A stretch of DNA of 64,000 nucleotides from Fimenecus sp900545625 (lineage in GTDB: Bacteria; Bacillota; Clostridia; Oscillospirales; Acutalibacteraceae): the NCBI GenBank assembly GCA_963931525.1, contig OZ007023.1:62001-126000 (forward strand), in the 5' to 3' direction. The notes under the pieces are model-generated. The model was not told where the DNA came from, did no database searches, and saw only the letters and a list, made by a program, of their open reading frames with translations. Below, piece after piece: positions 34,638 through 42,860 of this stretch. A program made the position numbers and the translations under genes. Within the stretch, counting starts at the first letter, position 1; each line of letters starts with the position of its first letter.

Positions 34638-34667
34638 AGGCGCGCCTCCCCTGTTGTCTTTTTGATT

Positions 34668-35738
34668 TTACCACACTTTACGGTTGGGTTCAATCTCCAA
34701 AATCAACAAAACGGTCATTAAAAGAAGGGCGACAAACGATGGGACGGAAACGGAGTACGCCGCAGGGACAAGCTCTCCCGGCACGGCGGCTACGCTGACC
34801 TCACACGGGAATACGCGCAGAAGCGCAGCGCAGAACAGCGCGCTGAGCGCCGCCCCTGCGCTGCGCGCGGCAAAAAAGGCGCGCAGCCGCACGCCGCAGG
34901 CTTGCAGGTACGGCAGGATCTGGCAGTGCACGGCAAGTCCGCCAAAAGCGATCAGCGCGGCGACCGCAGGCATGGGCAGCGCGCCTGCCGCAGCGCGCAC
35001 TCCACTTGTGATTTCCAAAAAGCAGCCGAGAAACACCTGCACCTGTGCCGGCATCGGCAGCGTTAAAATACAGGCGTGCACGGTACTGAACAAAATGACC
35101 CATGCGCAGATTTGCAGCATGGACTCCGCGCTCGAACGCACAGCGTCCGCAAGCGCAGCCATGGGCGAGGTAAGCCGCACGACCGCATGCGTTTCGCGGG
35201 CGGGCGGGGCTTCCCCGGAGAAACATGCGAGCACCGCGCCCATGCAAAGAGAGGAAAGGCAGGCGGAAGCATATAGAATTGCCCCGGCACGCATACTGTG
35301 ATAAATACCCGCCCCCACGGTAGACAGAACGAACGCGGGCCCCGGGTTCATACAGAAAAGGCACATCCGCCGCGCCTGCGGCTGTGTCAAACGGGCATCC
35401 TTATAGAGCTGTGCAGTCATACTCGCTCCGACGGGGAAGCCCCCGACAAGCGCCATCAAAATTACGCCCGCGCTCTCTCCGGGAAGCCGAAACACGCGGC
35501 GCGGCACGGTAGATACCAACTGCCCAAACAACTGTAAAAGTCCCGAACGCAGCAAAAACACCGAGACCGCTAAAAAAGGAAAGAGCGCCGGCAGCACGAG
35601 CGTGCCGCAGAGCGTCAACCCGTTTTGCACGCCTTCGGCGCAAACACCGGGATACCGGAACAAAAACCAGCAGCACACCGCGAACAGCGCCGCGGACGGC
35701 AGCCACCGAAGCCGCGGTAATGCCAAGTGTTTGTGCAT
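34668..35738 (-). CDS. ylbJ: Sporulation integral membrane protein YlbJ
   Basis: A 356-residue nucleoside-transporter-like (Gate domain) membrane protein. The signature segments are GLTLCGTLVLPALFPFLAVS, LVGGFPVGASMTAQLYKDAR and MCLFCMNPGPAFVLSTVGAG, all matching YlbJ. YlbJ is made in the mother cell under SigE in Bacillus and is needed for a normal spore. The ATG at 35738 is chosen (AAAGGGGGG 6 bases upstream); a much longer frame to 36071 runs antisense through yqfC and is not credible. It is divergent from yqfC-yqfD across a small shared promoter region, which fits joint control in sporulation. Confidence 0.92.
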   Translation of the reverse strand: MHKHLALPRLRWLPSAALFAVCCWFLFRYPGVCAEGVQNGLTLCGTLVLPALFPFLAVSVFLLRSGLLQLFGQLVSTVPRRVFRLPGESAGVILMALVGGFPVGASMTAQLYKDARLTQPQARRMCLFCMNPGPAFVLSTVGAGIYHSMRAGAILYASACLSSLCMGAVLACFSGEAPPARETHAVVRLTSPMAALADAVRSSAESMLQICAWVILFSTVHACILTLPMPAQVQVFLGCFLEITSGVRAAAGALPMPAVAALIAFGGLAVHCQILPYLQACGVRLRAFFAARSAGAALSALFCAALLRVFPCEVSVAAVPGELVPAAYSVSVPSFVALLLMTVLLILEIEPNRKVW

Positions 35739-35765
35739 ACGCCGCCCCCCTTTCTCTGTAATCAA

Positions 35766-35787
35766 TCTATATGCGCGCGCATACATT
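35766..35787. promoter_or_regulatory. Divergent, possibly SigE-type, promoter with palindrome
   Basis: A perfect 14-base palindrome TATGCGCGCGCATA (35770-35783) lies midway between ylbJ and yqfC. On plus, CATACATT (35780-35787) matches the SigE -10 pattern CATACAnT; on minus, CATATAGA (35773-35766) is a weaker match. The -35 parts are poor, so the assignment rests on the -10 match and on the known SigE control of these genes in Bacillus. Confidence 0.4.
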
Positions 35788-35827
35788 TCTATGTAGCCGA
35801 ACACCTCGGCGGCTGGGAGGAAAGACG

Positions 35828-36127
35828 ATGGCAAGAAGAAGCAGAGGGCAGGCAAAGCACACGCACCCAAGCGTGGAACAGGCGCTTGACCTGCCTGAGA
35901 TCCTGCACAAGGATGTGCCGCATATTGAATTGCAGGGCGACGCCGAACTCGCACTTGACGGCTGCAAAGGGATTTTGGAATACACCGAAGAAAACATCCG
36001 CCTGCATGCAGGCGCACTGCTGTTGTCTGTGGCGGGCAGCAACCTTTGTATCCGTATGTATTCGGAAGCACAGACCGTCATTACGGGGGACATCCGCCAA
36101 GTCACGCTCGAGCGTGTAACGGCATAG
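35828..36127 (+). CDS. yqfC: Sporulation protein YqfC
   Basis: A 99-residue YabP/YqfC-family protein: LDLPEILHKDVPHIELQGDA, then GCKGILEYTEENIRLHAGAL and ending ITGDIRQVTLERV. YqfC is a SigE-dependent sporulation protein of unclear mechanism, always next to yqfD. GGGAGG lies before ATG 35828. The gap to yqfD is 10 bases, so the two are one operon. Confidence 0.93.
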   Translation: MARRSRGQAKHTHPSVEQALDLPEILHKDVPHIELQGDAELALDGCKGILEYTEENIRLHAGALLLSVAGSNLCIRMYSEAQTVITGDIRQVTLERVTA

Positions 36128-36137
36128 GAGGGATCAT

Positions 36138-37310
36138 TTGTTTATTGTTGTGCTGGTTCGCTGGCTGCTCGGCTATGTTTCTTTTGCGGGCGAAGGCGGG
36201 TTTCCCGAACGCTTTATCAACCTTTGCGTCAAAGCGCGCATCCCGCTGTGGGATCTGTCCCGCGCGGACGAACAGCTTACGGGCAAAACGACCATCCGGG
36301 GTTATAAGCACATCCGCCCGATCGTGCGCCGTTGCGGCGTGCGTGTACATATCACGGGGAAACGCGGGCTTCCGTTTTGGAGCGCGCGCCACCGCCGCCG
36401 TGCGGGTCTTATCGCAGGGCTTTTGGCTGCAGCCGTGGTCATTGCCTGTCTGTCGGTGCGCATTTGGACGGTCAGTGTTACAGGCAATGCGGAAATCCCT
36501 GCGGAAACGATCCTTGCCGCCGCTGAAGAGCTCGGCGTGCGCGTGGGCGCAAAGCGCAGCAATCTGGACACGGCGGCGCTTGCAGAGGCGCTTTTGGACA
36601 ATGTGGACGGTCTTTCCTGGGCGGCAGTCAACATCGACAACTGCCGCGCGGTGATCGAGGTGCGCGAAAGCACGCCTGCGCCCGAGATCTTAGACACGCA
36701 GACCCCCTCCAACATCATAGCCGGTGCGGACGGCGTGCTTACAAAAATCGAAGTCTACTCCGGCACAGCGGCGGCGGAACCGGGGTCAGGCGTGGTGCGG
36801 GGCGATCTGCTGATTTCCGGCGTGGTCGAAAATGCCGACGGCTCGCAGACGCTGCACGGTGCGCAGGGCAACGTTTATGCCGAAGTTACGGAAAACATGT
36901 CCTTTTCCTGCCCCGACGCGCCGTTTCTGCGCCTTTCTGCGAGCGCCACGCGCTACAGCCTGTTTTTTTTCGGATTGCGCATCCCGCTGGGCTTTTCCCC
37001 GGGAGAGCAGGCCTACACAGTGGAACGCTACCTTTCAAACGACGAACTGGCGCTGCCCGTAGGCATCCTGCGGGAGCGTGCAGAGGTATACAATACAGAA
37101 TATACGCTTGAAAACAAGACGGATCGCGCCCGCTTTGCCGCCGCCCGCTTTGCCGCCCGTTTTGCCGAGCTTTGGACGGACAGCGTCATTTTGCAGACAC
37201 ATTTGACGTTCGATTTTGAAGCCGAAGACCCGTATATTTCGGGGACTGTGCTGTGTGAAAAAGAAATCGGGATAAATCAGCAGATTTTTGTTGAAAAAAT
37301 TAGTGACTAA
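36138..37310 (+). CDS. yqfD: Sporulation protein YqfD
   Basis: A 390-residue protein with the YqfD plan: N-terminal membrane segment (FIVVLVRWLLGYVSF), the segment GFPERFINLCVKARIPLWDL, a second helix at about 90-112 (AGLIAGLLAAAVVIACL) and a large C-terminal extracytoplasmic domain (VTGNAEIPAETILAAAEELG; AVNIDNCRAVIEVRE). It is required for sporulation in Bacillus, acting with YqfC in the mother cell. TTG start with AGGAGGG 6 bases upstream. Confidence 0.92.
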   Translation: MFIVVLVRWLLGYVSFAGEGGFPERFINLCVKARIPLWDLSRADEQLTGKTTIRGYKHIRPIVRRCGVRVHITGKRGLPFWSARHRRRAGLIAGLLAAAVVIACLSVRIWTVSVTGNAEIPAETILAAAEELGVRVGAKRSNLDTAALAEALLDNVDGLSWAAVNIDNCRAVIEVRESTPAPEILDTQTPSNIIAGADGVLTKIEVYSGTAAAEPGSGVVRGDLLISGVVENADGSQTLHGAQGNVYAEVTENMSFSCPDAPFLRLSASATRYSLFFFGLRIPLGFSPGEQAYTVERYLSNDELALPVGILRERAEVYNTEYTLENKTDRARFAAARFAARFAELWTDSVILQTHLTFDFEAEDPYISGTVLCEKEIGINQQIFVEKISD

Positions 37311-37331
37311 TCACAAAAACTATGTTATAAT
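37303..37331 (+). promoter_or_regulatory. Promoter ahead of phoH
   Basis: GTGACT (37303-37308), 17 bases, TATAAT (37326-37331). The -35 lies within the last codons of yqfD. This would let the housekeeping genes phoH to recO be expressed apart from sporulation. Confidence 0.65.
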
Positions 37332-37371
37332 ATATTCAATATTACTATAATTTCCGTTTGGGAGGGATTCT

Positions 37372-38334
37372 TTGTTCGAGCAGGTTATCAACGTGGACCG
37401 CATGGAGCACGCCGTCAGTCTGTTCGGCAGCTTTGACGAGAACATCCGTCAGGTCGAAGAGGCGTTTTCCGTGCGTGTCATCAGCCGCGGATCGGATATC
37501 AAGATCAGCGGTGAAGCGGAAAACGTCGCCAAGGCGACGCGCGCCGTGGAAGGGCTTTTGACACTGATCAACAAGGGCGAATCGCTTTCCGAGCAAAATG
37601 TGCGTTATGTGCTCTCGCTTGTCAACGAAGGCGCGGAGGACAAGCTCTCCGACATGGTCGGCGACTGCATCTGCATCACCGCCAAGGGAAAACCCGTCAA
37701 GCCGAAAACGCTCGGCCAGAAGCGCTATGTGGAGGCGATCCGTCAAAACACCATCACGCTCGGCGCGGGACCTGCGGGCACAGGTAAAACGTATCTGGCG
37801 GTCGCCATGGCGGTCACGGCATTTCGCGCGAAAGAGGTCAACCGCATCATTTTGACGCGCCCCGCAGTGGAGGCGGGCGAAAAGCTCGGCTTTCTGCCCG
37901 GTGATTTGCAGCAAAAGGTAGACCCGTATTTGCGGCCGCTTTACGACGCACTGTTCGATATGCTCGGTGCGGAGACGTTCCAGCGCTATCAGGAGCGCGG
38001 CAGCATTGAGGTCGCACCGCTTGCATATATGCGCGGGCGCACGCTCGACGACAGCTTCATCATTCTGGACGAAGCACAGAATACCACGCGCGAGCAGATG
38101 AAGATGTTTTTAACGCGCTTAGGGTTCAATTCCAAAATGGTCGTCACGGGCGATGTGACGCAGATCGACCTGCCGGACGGCAAAAAGTCCGGGCTTTTGC
38201 AGGCGATGCGGATCTTAAAAAACATCCCGGATATTTCCGTCTGCCGCTTCACGGAAAAGGACGTGGTGCGGCACAGACTTGTGCAGGACATCATCAAAGC
38301 CTATGAAAAAAGTGAGGAGGCTCGAAAAAAATGA
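37372..38334 (+). CDS. phoH: PhoH family ATPase (YbeZ type)
   Basis: A 320-residue PhoH-like protein: an N-terminal KH-like segment (about 1-80), Walker A GPAGTGKTYLAVAMAV and Walker B FIILDEAQNTT, with MFLTRLGFNSKMVVTGD and the arginine-rich end. YbeZ/PhoH proteins work with YbeY in rRNA maturation. TTG start with GGGAGGG 5-7 bases upstream. It overlaps ybeY by 4 bases. Confidence 0.95.
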   Translation: MFEQVINVDRMEHAVSLFGSFDENIRQVEEAFSVRVISRGSDIKISGEAENVAKATRAVEGLLTLINKGESLSEQNVRYVLSLVNEGAEDKLSDMVGDCICITAKGKPVKPKTLGQKRYVEAIRQNTITLGAGPAGTGKTYLAVAMAVTAFRAKEVNRIILTRPAVEAGEKLGFLPGDLQQKVDPYLRPLYDALFDMLGAETFQRYQERGSIEVAPLAYMRGRTLDDSFIILDEAQNTTREQMKMFLTRLGFNSKMVVTGDVTQIDLPDGKKSGLLQAMRILKNIPDISVCRFTEKDVVRHRLVQDIIKAYEKSEEARKK

Positions 38335-38837
38335 CCGACAAAATCAAAGTGATCATTTCCAACAACCAAAAAGCCGTTAAGATCCCGACCGGCGTGCGCA
38401 TGCTTGTACGCCGCTGCTGCCACGCCGTGCTCGTGCAGGAGAATTTTGAGGGCTCGGCGGAGATCAGCGTAACGTTTGTAGATGACGAGCAGATCCGGGA
38501 ACTCAACAAAAAGCACCGTGATATTGACAAGTCTACCGACGTGCTGTCGTTCCCGCTGGGTGAGAACGGCAAGTACGACGTCAATCCCGAAACGGGCGCG
38601 AAAATTCTCGGCGATATTGTAATCTCCATGGAGACCGCCGTCCGTCAAGCGGAGGAATACGGGCATCCCTTACAGCGCGAGGTCGCGTTTTTGACCGTGC
38701 ACTCCATGCTGCACCTGCTCGGCTACGACCATGTGAACGGCGGACTGGAAGCCGTACATATGCGGGAAAAAGAGGAAGCCGTGCTCACGCAGCTGGGGCT
38801 TAAGCGCAACGGCAGCTACTACTTTGACGGCGAGTAA
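38331..38837 (+). CDS. ybeY: Endoribonuclease YbeY (rRNA maturation)
   Basis: A 168-residue metal-dependent RNase. The diagnostic three-histidine motif is HSMLHLLGYDH, preceded by STDVLSFPLGE and LGDIVISMETA. It matures 16S rRNA 3' ends and clears damaged ribosomes. It overlaps phoH and leads directly to dgkA. The family's usual neighbour pgpH (7TM-HD) is absent between phoH and ybeY. Confidence 0.96.
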   Translation: MTDKIKVIISNNQKAVKIPTGVRMLVRRCCHAVLVQENFEGSAEISVTFVDDEQIRELNKKHRDIDKSTDVLSFPLGENGKYDVNPETGAKILGDIVISMETAVRQAEEYGHPLQREVAFLTVHSMLHLLGYDHVNGGLEAVHMREKEEAVLTQLGLKRNGSYYFDGE

Positions 38838-38839
38838 GC

Positions 38840-39334
38840 ATGAAAAGTCTTTTAAAAAGCTTCGGCTATGCGTTTCGCGGCATCGGCTATGCGCTCGTGC
38901 ACGAACGCAATATGCGTATTCATTTCGTATGCATGATTTATATGTATACGTTCCTTGCGGTGTACGACTTTTTCCAAGTGACCCGCACGCAGCTTGCGCT
39001 TTTGTTTTTGGCGAACGCGCTGGTCGTTGCGGCGGAGCTTGTCAACACCGCCGTTGAACGCGCGGTCGATCTTGCGACGGACACCTATCGTGAAAATGCG
39101 AAGATCGCTAAGGACACCGCCGCAGGCGCGGTGCTTTGCTGCGCGATTTTCGCTGTAGCGGTCGGCATTGCGGTGCTCGGGCAGAGGGCGGCTTTTGAGG
39201 CGCTGTTCCGCTACTACCGGGAAAAACCGTGGATGCTTTTGGTATTGGCTGTTTCCATCGCCGCCGCGACCGTCTTTATTTTCAAGGGCTTCGGCAAACG
39301 CAGCAGAACCGGTAAGGAGGAGACCCGCTTATGA
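38840..39334 (+). CDS. dgkA: Diacylglycerol/undecaprenol kinase, with extra C-terminal helix
   Basis: A 164-residue membrane kinase of the DgkA family: RGIGYALVHERNMRIHFVCM, then NALVVAAELVNTAVERAVDL, the conserved active segment. The Bacillus enzyme phosphorylates undecaprenol. It is longer than the usual 120-130 residues because of an added C-terminal helix (MLLVLAVSIAAATVFIF). It overlaps era by 4 bases. The cdd gene that sits between dgkA and era in Bacillus is absent. Confidence 0.94.
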   Translation: MKSLLKSFGYAFRGIGYALVHERNMRIHFVCMIYMYTFLAVYDFFQVTRTQLALLFLANALVVAAELVNTAVERAVDLATDTYRENAKIAKDTAAGAVLCCAIFAVAVGIAVLGQRAAFEALFRYYREKPWMLLVLAVSIAAATVFIFKGFGKRSRTGKEETRL

Positions 39335-40233
39335 GCCAACCGCCGAAAACCGCCTTTATCGCCATTGTCGGCAGGGCAAATGTCGGGAAATCCTCGATCC
39401 TGAACCATCTGCTCGGCACAAAGATCGCCATAGTATCGGACAAGCCCCAGACCACGCGCACGCGCATTATGGGGGTCTTAACGACCGAGGACAACGTGCA
39501 GCTTGTGTTCACCGACACGCCCGGCTTTCACCGTCCGCGCACCAAGCTCGGCGAAAAAATGGTGCAGGCGGTCTCAGACAGCATTTCCGGCGTAGACGCA
39601 TGCCTATTTGTCTGTGAAGCCGAGGACAGGGAGCTTAACGAGGCGGAAACACAGCTTTTAGAAAAGATTCGTGCGGCAAAGGTGCCCGTGCTGCTTGCCA
39701 TCAACAAAATCGACCTGCTTCCCGACAAATCCGTGCTTGCCGCGCGTATTGCGTATCTCGCAGGTCTTGCCGATTTCAAAAGCGTCATCCCCGTTTCGGC
39801 AAGGGACGGCAACGGCATGGATGCGCTGCTCGACGAACTGAAAGCCTGCGCGTATGAGAGCGCGCACTTTTTTCCCGACGACACGCTGACCGACCAACCC
39901 GAACGCGTGCTGGCCGCCGAGATGGTGCGCGAAAAAATGCTGCGGCTTTTAAAGCGGGAGATCCCGCACGGCACCGCTGTCTCGATCGAGCGCATGCGCG
40001 AGCGCGAAGATATGCCGATCCTCGACATAGACGCGGTCATTTACTGCGAAAAAGAATCACACAAGGGCATCATCATCGGCAAGGGCGGCGGGATGCTCAA
40101 AAAAATCGCCACCTTTGCGCGGCAGGATATGGAGCGCTTTTTTGACTGCAAGGTCAACTTGCAATGCCGTGTCAAGGTGAAGCCCGACTGGCGCAACCGA
40201 GAGGGACTGATCCACAATTTTGGATTAGATTAA
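39331..40233 (+). CDS. era: GTPase Era (16S rRNA and 30S assembly)
   Basis: A 300-residue Era: G1 GRANVGKSS, G2/switch KPQTTRTRI, G3 DTPGF, G4 NKID, G5 SARDGNGMD, and a C-terminal KH domain (GIIIGKGGGMLKKIATFARQ). It binds the 16S rRNA 3' end in ribosome assembly. Length and motifs are typical. Confidence 0.97.
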   Translation: MSQPPKTAFIAIVGRANVGKSSILNHLLGTKIAIVSDKPQTTRTRIMGVLTTEDNVQLVFTDTPGFHRPRTKLGEKMVQAVSDSISGVDACLFVCEAEDRELNEAETQLLEKIRAAKVPVLLAINKIDLLPDKSVLAARIAYLAGLADFKSVIPVSARDGNGMDALLDELKACAYESAHFFPDDTLTDQPERVLAAEMVREKMLRLLKREIPHGTAVSIERMREREDMPILDIDAVIYCEKESHKGIIIGKGGGMLKKIATFARQDMERFFDCKVNLQCRVKVKPDWRNREGLIHNFGLD

Positions 40234-40298
40234 CAGGTATTTTGCCCACCGCTGCGGGGGAAGGTAAAAGTACAAACCTTCCGAAAGCGGTGTGCGGC

Positions 40299-40460
40299 AT
40301 GGGACAAACGTATTGGGATATTTTTATGAAGAGCGGCAGCATTCAGGACTATTTGGCGTATTGCAGGAATCGTCCCGAATTTCAAAACCGCCGCGGCGAG
40401 GACGAATTGGATGAACCTAACGACCAAGGGACTGATCCTCAAAGAACAGAATATCGGTGA
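40299..40460 (+). CDS. yqzL: YqzL-like small protein between era and recO
   Basis: A 53-residue protein starting MGQTYWDIFMKSGSIQDYLA, which resembles the Bacillus YqzL pattern W-x-x-F-x-x-T/S-G-x-I-x-x-Y-L and sits in the same place, between era and recO. The first 30 residues carry the match. The last 16 residues overlap the recO start in another frame (50 bases). The ribosome site is weak. Its function is unknown. Confidence 0.65.
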   Translation: MGQTYWDIFMKSGSIQDYLAYCRNRPEFQNRRGEDELDEPNDQGTDPQRTEYR

Positions 40461-41154
40461 GCGCGACAAGCTGGTGACCGTGCTCACCGAAGAACGCGGC
40501 GTGCTGCGCGCATTCGTGCGCGGGGCGAAATCCGTGAAAAGCAAAAAGCAGGCGGCGACCACCAAATTCTGCTATGCACGGCTGTCGATCTATTCGGGTA
40601 AAGACAGCTACATAATCGACGAAGCCGAGGCTTTGGAGATGTTTTTCGGGCTGCGCGACGATCTGGAAAAGCTCGCACTCGGGGAATATTTCCTCGAACT
40701 CGGGCTTATTTTTTCGCCTGAAGAAGAAAATGCACGCGACAATCTGCGGCTGCTTTTAAATTCGCTTTATATGCTTGCAAACGGCAAGCGACCGCCCGAA
40801 ATGCTTAAGGCCCTTACGGAACTGCGGCTGCTTTCTCTCGCCGGTTATGCGCCGAATCTTGTCGCCTGCGAAAAATGCGGTTGTTTTGAATCCGATCCTA
40901 TGTATTTTGACATTTCGGAAGGGCTTTTATACTGCGACAACTGCGCGCCCGCCACAGCGCCGTTTGCGCTCTCTTTAGGCGTTGTCAATGCGATGCGGCA
41001 TATTGTGTTTTCGGATTTTCAAAAGCTCTATGCCTTCCGGACGAGCGGTGACGTTACCGAAGAGCTTGCCTATGTTACGGAAGCCTACTTGCGAAGCCGG
41101 GTGGAACGCCGCTTAAAAACCTTGGAGTTTTACAATTCCGTGCGTAAGCTGTAA
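40411..41154 (+). CDS. recO: DNA repair protein RecO
   Basis: A 247-residue RecO: N-terminal OB fold (TTKGLILKEQNIGERDKLVT; GVLRAFVRGAKSVKSKK), a helical middle, and a zinc finger CEKCGCFES ... LYCDNCAP. It loads RecA with RecF/RecR. It starts inside the yqzL-like frame and ends before an intrinsic terminator. Confidence 0.95.
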   Translation: MNLTTKGLILKEQNIGERDKLVTVLTEERGVLRAFVRGAKSVKSKKQAATTKFCYARLSIYSGKDSYIIDEAEALEMFFGLRDDLEKLALGEYFLELGLIFSPEEENARDNLRLLLNSLYMLANGKRPPEMLKALTELRLLSLAGYAPNLVACEKCGCFESDPMYFDISEGLLYCDNCAPATAPFALSLGVVNAMRHIVFSDFQKLYAFRTSGDVTEELAYVTEAYLRSRVERRLKTLEFYNSVRKL

Positions 41155-41170
41155 ATATGCGCGGAAACCA

Positions 41171-41197
41171 AAAAGGCGCCCTACGGCGTCTTTTTTT
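41171..41197 (+). terminator. Terminator after recO
   Basis: AGGCGCC (41174-41180), CTAC loop, GGCGTCT (41185-41191) and TTTTTTT. It ends the phoH-recO operon. Confidence 0.8.
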
Positions 41198-41250
41198 GTC
41201 ATTTTTTGCAATTTTTGCGACTACCGAATGAAAGGGGGCGGACTTTCGGT

Positions 41251-41790
41251 TTGAACAGCGCTGCAAAACGACGGGCGGACAAAAGGTTTACCGAAGCCTA
41301 TGAAGCCTGCTATCTTTCTTTGATCAAATACTGTGCGGCACGTATGGGCGACGCGCGCATACAGGCGGACGACTGTGTGCAGGAGGCTTTTCTGGTCTTC
41401 TACAACAAACTGCTCAGCGGCGAAGAGATCCAAAATCCGCGCGCCTTTCTGTACCGCACGACCGACAATTTCCTGAAACAGGCGGTCGCACGCTACGCGC
41501 GTGAACAAAAGCGGCATGCCCCGCTTGAGATCGCGGAAACCCTTGCCGCCGCGCAGCCGATCCCCTTTTCGGAACAGGAGCCGGACTACGAGGCGTGCGC
41601 CCGGGCGCTTTTAGAGACACTTTCTGAAACCGAGCAGACGCTTTACCGCCTCAAATACATGGAAAAGCGAAGTCTGCGTGAGATCGCAGAGCTTTTGGAC
41701 ATCACGCCGGCTGCCGCCGCCAAGCGCACCTCGCGTCTGCGCGCCGCCGTTCGGGAAAGATTGGCGCAAACTTTACAAGACCAAGCGTAA
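41251..41790 (+). CDS. ECF-like sigma-70 family RNA polymerase sigma factor
   Basis: A 179-residue sigma factor with region 2 (FTEAYEACYLSLIKYC; DDCVQEAFLVFYNKLL) and region 4 (LSETEQTLYRLKYMEKRSLR; AELLDITPAAAAKRTSRL). The start is taken as TTG 41251 after AAAGGGGG (spacing 12, rather long); an earlier TTG at 41206 is possible. It is followed after 13 bases by a membrane protein that is a likely anti-sigma factor. Target genes are unknown; the LRR-dockerin gene two places downstream is a candidate. Confidence 0.87.
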   Translation: MNSAAKRRADKRFTEAYEACYLSLIKYCAARMGDARIQADDCVQEAFLVFYNKLLSGEEIQNPRAFLYRTTDNFLKQAVARYAREQKRHAPLEIAETLAAAQPIPFSEQEPDYEACARALLETLSETEQTLYRLKYMEKRSLREIAELLDITPAAAAKRTSRLRAAVRERLAQTLQDQA

Positions 41791-41803
41791 GGAGGGACTT
41801 GAT

Positions 41804-42859
41804 TTGCAATCTCTCATTGTGACCGATGAAATTTTACGCGAACTGTGGGATGAGCGCGGGTTTCTTGCAGAATGCCGCTGCTTTTTGAACGAGGCCATAG
41901 ACGCCGAGCTGGAACGCGGCGACGAGATGGACGAAGACCTGATCGACGCATGTGCCGACGCGCTGCTTCTTTTGCAAGCGGAAGATCCGGCGCCCGTGAT
42001 CCTGCAAACGCTCGAAAGCTGCGAAAAACTGCGCCGAAAAATCTGCGCGCGTTCCGCCTACGGCAACCGCCGTCGCCGCGCACTGTATGTCGCATGCGCC
42101 TGCGCCGTTCTGCTTGTCGCCGCGGGTACGGCCGCTTCGCAAACGGCGACCGGGGAACGTATCACCCGCAGTGTTTCCGAAAAGATCGCGGCACTGTTCG
42201 GCATGGAGGAAACCACGCTGCCCGCGCCGGAGCACGAAGAACCGGCGGAAACACAGCCTGCTGTAACCGAACCCGTTACACAAACGCCGAGCGAACCCGC
42301 CGAGTCTGCGACCCGCGCGGTACAAAAAGCAGCGACAAAAGAAGTGGAAAGCGGGCCCGCGCGCATGTACGGCGTTTTCCCCGACACGCTTAAAACCGAA
42401 TACTTGGTCGGCGAGAAGCTCGACATGACAGGCGTTCGCGTTATGATCGTCTACTCGGACGGCAGCGAGCGGGAGGTACCGCTGGCGGACTGCACGGTGC
42501 AAACGGGAAACGGCTTTTCACAGGATCCCGGCAAATACACCGTTACGGTATTTTACGAAGGGCTTTCCTTCAGCTACGGCGTTACAGTGAACGCTGTGCC
42601 CGAGAGTGTGATCCTGAACTCCATCTACGGCGTATTTCCGCCGGATTACACCTTTACCGTGTCCTCTTTCGAGGACATCGATCTGTCCGGCATGACGGTC
42701 AAGGCGGTATATTCCGACGGCAGCGAGTGCACGCTCACACCTGAGGAATATGAGATCACGATCGAGTGCAATTTCATGGACTTGGAAAATAAAGCACTTG
42801 TGACTGTCAGCTATAGTGAACGTGCATTTTCCTTTATCCTGACTAAGGAGGTACAATAA
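41804..42859 (+). CDS. Single-TM protein with Ig-like domains, putative anti-sigma factor
   Basis: A 351-residue protein: a cytosolic acidic N-terminal domain of about 84 residues (VTDEILRELWDERGFLAECR ... LIDACADALLLLQAED), a transmembrane helix at about 92-112 (LYVACACAVLLVAAGTAASQ), a Pro/Thr/Glu linker and two bacterial Ig-like repeats, each with VYSDGSE (about 222 and 302). The cytosolic domain-TM-outside plan directly after a sigma factor is that of an anti-sigma sensor; the clostridial RsgI proteins are a parallel. TTG start with GGAGGG 7 bases upstream. The anti-sigma function is inference. Confidence 0.78.
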   Translation: MQSLIVTDEILRELWDERGFLAECRCFLNEAIDAELERGDEMDEDLIDACADALLLLQAEDPAPVILQTLESCEKLRRKICARSAYGNRRRRALYVACACAVLLVAAGTAASQTATGERITRSVSEKIAALFGMEETTLPAPEHEEPAETQPAVTEPVTQTPSEPAESATRAVQKAATKEVESGPARMYGVFPDTLKTEYLVGEKLDMTGVRVMIVYSDGSEREVPLADCTVQTGNGFSQDPGKYTVTVFYEGLSFSYGVTVNAVPESVILNSIYGVFPPDYTFTVSSFEDIDLSGMTVKAVYSDGSECTLTPEEYEITIECNFMDLENKALVTVSYSERAFSFILTKEVQ

Positions 42860-42860
42860 T

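Noticed and set aside
35739..36071. Upstream extension of the ylbJ frame
   Set aside because: It covers yqfC in antisense; a strong ribosome site precedes the internal ATG at 35738 and YlbJ length fits that start.
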